Of a stretch of DNA of 64,000 bases, positions 60,201 to 64,000 are shown piece after piece (the stretch's first letter is position 1; each line of letters begins with the position of its first letter). The stretch covers positions 62,001 through 126,000 of the forward strand of contig JAGMVK010000017.1 of the NCBI GenBank assembly GCA_020747065.1, in the 5' to 3' direction. This DNA is from Cadophora sp. MPI-SDFR-AT-0126. Lineage: Eukaryota > Ascomycota > Leotiomycetes > Helotiales > Ploettnerulaceae. Under the pieces are notes generated by a model. That model was not told the DNA's origin, searched no databases, and was given only the letters and a program-made list of their open reading frames with translations. A program made the position numbers and the translations under genes.

Positions 60201-61399
60201 CGACTCCATCATTGAAAATGTATGATCCCATTACCTCCCAAACACCCGTGTACCCTATCGTATCAGGTCACTAGGCCATACTCTGACTTCTGCTCACTTT
60301 ACAACAGGTCGCTGCAACTTTCTGGAAAGTAAATGTTGGCTTGTTAGGCATCTTCCTCAAGATTCCCGGCGTCTTCTCCATGATTCTAACTGTCGCTGCT
60401 GCTGGATTCTGGTCTTCTGTCCTCGGTGTTGTTGCTCTGGATGGAGTCACAGATGGCGCTGCCACGGCTGCGGGAGCCGTAGATTTCTTTGCCAAAGGAT
60501 TTCAATATATTGCTGATAAGCGAGCCGCTTCGTAAGTATTCATCAACAACGTCCCACCCCCAGTTCGCAAACTTCGTGGAACGTGTATCTAACATCTTTT
60601 CGTCCAGTGCCGTCAGCCAAATCGAAGTCGAAACCAATCTCAAATCCGCATCCCTGCAATTTTTCACACAAACTCGTGAAGTACTGGACGAGTGGATGAA
60701 GACTGCCTTCAACGGTGACTGGCAGGACTACCGAAATCTTGGAACACACGTTGAGAACGGTCTTTTCTTGAAAGATCGCTCCGTTTTGAGCTTCGACTGG
60801 TACACTACCATGACACCTGTTGTCACTGGTATGTCCATTGTGGAGGCGTGGCGTCAGAAAGGACCTGTGGCGATCATCTATGAGAATGGTGACAAAGTCA
60901 ATCCAAGCAACAGTCTTGTCAGTGGTAGTGCCGAAACAATGCGAGTCAAGGTACCCGACGGTGACTATACACTCGTTCGTGATTCCTCTTTTACAACATA
61001 CCTCGTTCAACATTTTCTTTGTACTGGCTATAACCCGATTTTTAGTGGATTGCTACAACTGGAACTTGCGGTGGGAGCGGGGGAAGTGACTGTATCGGTG
61101 GAGCTGTTATGCCTACTGGACTCGACTCTCTCGTCGATGCCAGCAACAAATGGGGCGTTACCAAGGATGACATCGCTCTCTCTTCATTCTATGGGTACAT
61201 GCTCGGTGGCAAGAAGAATCCTTACAGTATCTCCAACAACAAAGCCAAAGGTTTGAATCCAACCAATACAGGTCCATTGCCATTTGACTCCGGCTTACGA
61301 ACGCCTGGTGTCTTTGGTATTCCTGTATGTACTACGGAAGTCTTCAGGAAGAACTTGCAGGATGATAAGGATTGTGATCAATATCCTTGCCGTGTGTAA
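57289..61399 (+). pseudogene. GH71 alpha-1,3-glucanase with Cys-rich modules, two nonsense codons
   Basis: GH71 enzymes (mutanases) hydrolyse alpha-1,3-glucan of fungal walls. I read eleven exons: 57289-57810, 57914-58005, 58057-58422, 58485-58966, 59041-59497, 59544-59777, 59863-60042, 60102-60219, 60308-60531, 60608-60974 and 61046-61399, in total 1132 codons with every phase kept. A signal peptide precedes AVFAHFMIGNTETYT, then FALNMAYGDT, FKVFFSFDYAG, NMPGYNKNWVWRGENTW and ISWNDFGESHYIGP, all GH71 hallmarks. The frame has TAA at 57439 (codon 51, in LAQ-stop-AAIDGF) and TGA at 57923 (codon 178, where WGAWP would be expected). No intron removes them. After the catalytic part come four Cys modules (about residues 484-650) and a 470-residue C-terminal region I cannot name. 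It is either a young pseudogene, a null allele or sequence error. Confidence 0.85.
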
Positions 61400-62467
61400 A
61401 CCGATGAGGTTGAATGAGAAAGACGGCGCGGGAAGGGGGGGGGACGGATGGGATATACCTGAGTGATAGCTGGAATGTTGCTATGGTTGAGGCCAAAGTT
61501 GGGCAGTTATAGAGGAACTCAAGTGGGAGGAGCTGTCACAAATGTCACTCTAATGTACCCGATCCTATGGTCAATCTTAATCCACTTGCTGTGGTTTGTG
61601 TTAGGTTTTCGAAAACACAAGATAACACTCACCACTCCACAATGTCTATAATCTTGCTTTGCGCGGCTCCTCGCGGCGTCAAACTAAATCCCGATCGTGA
61701 CGTTCAGCATCGATCAGGAGTTATGTCAAATAAAAACAAGACAAGCAGTTAGCGAATCGCCTAAATTAGCCCACCAATAGGGGGATCTACCCCGCACTAA
61801 ACTCGCTTAAACTCCTGAAAAGCCTGTGGCGGGAGCTTCTAAGCTTTGCTGCTCGTCCTCCATCATGCAAAACAAGCTGCTCACGCCCATGCCGTGTTAA
61901 TGTCCACCCCTCGTTTGCCCGGCATCGATATGCGAGCCGCGCCAGAGTAGCCCGGCCCAGGCTGAAAAGTCTCCTGTTTGGCACGCCCGATCATCCCATA
62001 GCATTCACATGAAAGCTGTGCCATTGGACACCATGATCTGATGGGCGAGCGCGAGGGTTGTTCTTAGTCAAGAATGGGTGGTTGTCTGCATGATACGGCT
62101 TGCCACAATCGTGACTGTGTGTATAAGATGCTTGCTTACCCCGCGAATTCGTGGATACTATTTTGCTCCGCCCAAACAGACAAATTGATACGCGAGCTGA
62201 GTCGAGCAAGGCAAGTTGGCGATTGATTCATTCCTTCTGACTTATACTTTGTTCTTGACAAGTTACTTGGTTGTCGGAATGGGATACAAAGAATGCGAAT
62301 GCTGACATACCTTTTTAGAAAATCTACGTATCTCTCGATCTTTGATAAGATTTCTCGAGAAGCATATCACGGACTCGATAATTCATAACAACGAAACACA
62401 ACAACCAATTCTTACCAAACATACAGTCGACAACAGCAAAATCAATATCCCCCACATAATACTTAAC
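61400..62467. other. Intergenic
   Basis: About 1.1 kb without a supported gene; includes a G-run at about 61434-61442. Confidence 0.4.
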
Positions 62468-62851
62468 ATGTCAACCTCAAAAGACCAACTCCTCCTCTCC
62501 GACCCTTTCACAACCGGGCCCGACAAATCCGGCTGCCTCCCAAAACCTCTCGCCATCCAAACAAAGACCAGCTCGTCCAACTACGTCCAAGCCCAAGAGA
62601 CCAAATCCGCCACCTCTTCCGGCTCACCTACCTCTCCCGGTGGCCACACCATCAAGATGCCTGATGGCAGACGGAATTCCTATGGCGAGGTCCTCATGAG
62701 TCCCACTGAGGACTGGAAGCCTAATTACAAGAGGGTGCAGAGCTGGAGTAGGGAGGAGTACAAGAGGGTTGTGTATCGGAGTGAGATGGTTGAAGAGCCG
62801 GGACATGAGATGGGATTTTCGGAGGGTGGACCAGGGTCGAGGAAAGTTTAG
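62468..62851 (+). CDS. Small conserved-looking protein of unknown function
   Basis: The intronless frame encodes 127 residues from the ATG at 62468; an in-frame ATG at 62342 would add an AT-rich, unlikely N-terminus. The first 65 residues are Ser/Thr/Pro-rich and probably disordered. The second half is compact: IKMPDGRRNSYGEVLMSP, then EDWKPNYKRVQSWSREEYKR. It has no signal peptide or membrane segment. The biased composition and dense aromatic and basic motif speak for a real protein, but I do not recognise the family. Confidence 0.6.
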   Translation: MSTSKDQLLLSDPFTTGPDKSGCLPKPLAIQTKTSSSNYVQAQETKSATSSGSPTSPGGHTIKMPDGRRNSYGEVLMSPTEDWKPNYKRVQSWSREEYKRVVYRSEMVEEPGHEMGFSEGGPGSRKV

Positions 62852-63567
62852 ATTGACGACAACGATGCGGGATTCGAAATGCGAATGGGGATACCAGGGT
62901 AGCGAGGTGGAGGGGAGCTGGAGGGGAGGTGGTCTGATCATCATGTGCCTTTCGAGTTTTGGAGATTCACTTCTGCTGGTCTACTACCAGAAGCTCAATT
63001 TGGGAATGAGGATTCATGGGTTTGAAGGTGGCATGTTTGCAGCATACCTAAATGAATGTATGATCGATAACGATACATGGTATGGATGGCATTTGGGATT
63101 TGAGCCTGGAATTTGGAATTTGGAATTGGAGTCATTGGGCGCAGTACTTTGCTAGCAATGTCTAGGATTGTTACCATTTGAGTATAATATTCTGTTGCAG
63201 AAAGCACGATCAGTATCATCTCCTTCAACAAACATATTGATGGATGAGGGTATTGATAGCGAAGACTGAGTGAATTGGCGGGAGGGGTAGCTGGTGGGGA
63301 GATTAAGTGGCATTTCCGAATCAATTAAAGTTCAGAACATCAAACTGCTGTTGAGTTGAATTATTCGCATTTTAAATTGCAAAGAATGTCAGCTGTTTGC
63401 ACTCATTCTTTAATGGTCAAGGTTGACATGGCATTGGGATCAGGTCAGGAAAGAAATAACGGACAAGACAAGGCTGAGGCTTGCACCTTCCATGTCTTAT
63501 CGATAGGAAAATTATTAAACCGAGCAGGATGAACAAGGCTTACAACCAATAACGCCGCGAATTCAAA
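62852..63567. other. Intergenic before the cyclin gene
   Basis: No supported gene. Short overlapping frames only. Confidence 0.4.
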
Positions 63568-64000
63568 ATGTCTCGCAGCCGTGGCTGGACTAAGCTTTGG
63601 GATTGCCGACCGTCTGGTCCTAGTGTCAATCTTTCTCTCGCAGACGAGGACGAGGCCGACGACGACGACGACGAAGCCAGTGACGAGAACGAGAACCAGA
63701 ACGAGGGCGAGGGTACCCTTTCACCACATCGACAAGCCCTTCGAGCGGATACCGACTCTCCTCCTGAGAAGCCATCTGAAGCAGGCCCATATTCACGATC
63801 ATCCACTATGGCTCCAGCAGTCGTTGTACCAAATCCGACGGGTCCCCCTCCCTCGTATATCAATGTCTCGCAGGTGTACCTTTTCCAGCAACAGCTGCAG
63901 AATCAAATGATAGTCACTGGGACAAATCCGACACGCGAGGATAATTTCAGGCTTCAGGGGGTACAATGGATCAACGAAGTTCGAACTGCTTTACAATTGT
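63568..64000 (+). CDS. Probable CTD-kinase cyclin subunit (Ctk2-like), 5' part
   Basis: The frame starts at ATG 63568 and is still open at the window edge (144 codons). The first 90 residues are acidic and low in complexity (a run of Asp near 31-37, from GAC repeats), then Ser/Pro-rich. From about residue 98 the sequence becomes conserved: SYINVSQVYLFQQQLQNQM, then REDNFRLQGVQWINEVRTAL, which fits the start of the cyclin fold in fungal Ctk2/CTDK-I beta subunits. Such cyclins activate the kinase that phosphorylates Ser2 of the RNA polymerase II C-terminal domain. The call rests on this one block, and the rest of the gene lies beyond the window. Confidence 0.6.
   Translation, partial: MSRSRGWTKLWDCRPSGPSVNLSLADEDEADDDDDEASDENENQNEGEGTLSPHRQALRADTDSPPEKPSEAGPYSRSSTMAPAVVVPNPTGPPPSYINVSQVYLFQQQLQNQMIVTGTNPTREDNFRLQGVQWINEVRTALQL

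Overview
The window is nuclear DNA from a filamentous ascomycete (Pezizomycotina). The coding genes carry many short introns (mostly 45-110 bases) with GT/AG borders and CTAAC/CTGAC-like branch sites, and lie on both strands without operons. Several families are typical of such fungi: a HET-domain protein, an AA9 copper monooxygenase, a GH71 alpha-1,3-glucanase, a rhodopsin-like seven-helix protein and a fungal PEX11. A leotiomycete-like plant- or litter-associated fungus is my guess from the gene mix, not a demonstrated placement. No CRISPR array, rRNA, convincing tRNA or intact transposon was seen.

Layout. 1-12.7 kb: the 3' end of an unknown gene, a secreted GH43 enzyme with a frameshift, a glutathione transferase-like gene, a SulP anion transporter, a HET-domain gene and, tail to tail with it, a flavin monooxygenase. 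12.7-15.8 kb has no gene I can support. 15.8-25 kb: an HSL-type esterase, a PEX11-like peroxisomal protein, a type-B carboxylesterase, a rhodopsin-like membrane protein and weak fragments. 25.4-33.2 kb: a zinc CDF transporter divergent from ALG1, an aldo-keto reductase with a 17-base exon, and a secreted aldose 1-epimerase. 33.2-35.7 kb is an AT-rich gap. 35.7-47.9 kb: an unknown intron-rich 289-residue protein, Listerin (LTN1), and a 1082-residue probable mitochondrial protein with about ten copies of a short repeat. 48-64 kb: a possible small gene, AA9, a BTB protein, a long multi-domain GH71 gene with two nonsense codons, a small unknown protein and the 5' part of a probable CTD-kinase cyclin.

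Functionally the window mixes housekeeping genes (ALG1 in N-glycosylation, LTN1 in ribosome quality control, PEX11, a zinc transporter, a cyclin) with secreted carbohydrate and ester hydrolases (GH43, AA9, GH71, aldose epimerase, two esterases). Two of the secreted carbohydrate enzymes, GH43 and GH71, carry disabling lesions while the rest of their frames and splice sites are clean. That suggests recent loss, allelic variation or sequence error. Exon models were worked out by eye; for every multi-exon gene below I checked that reading phase is kept across each junction.
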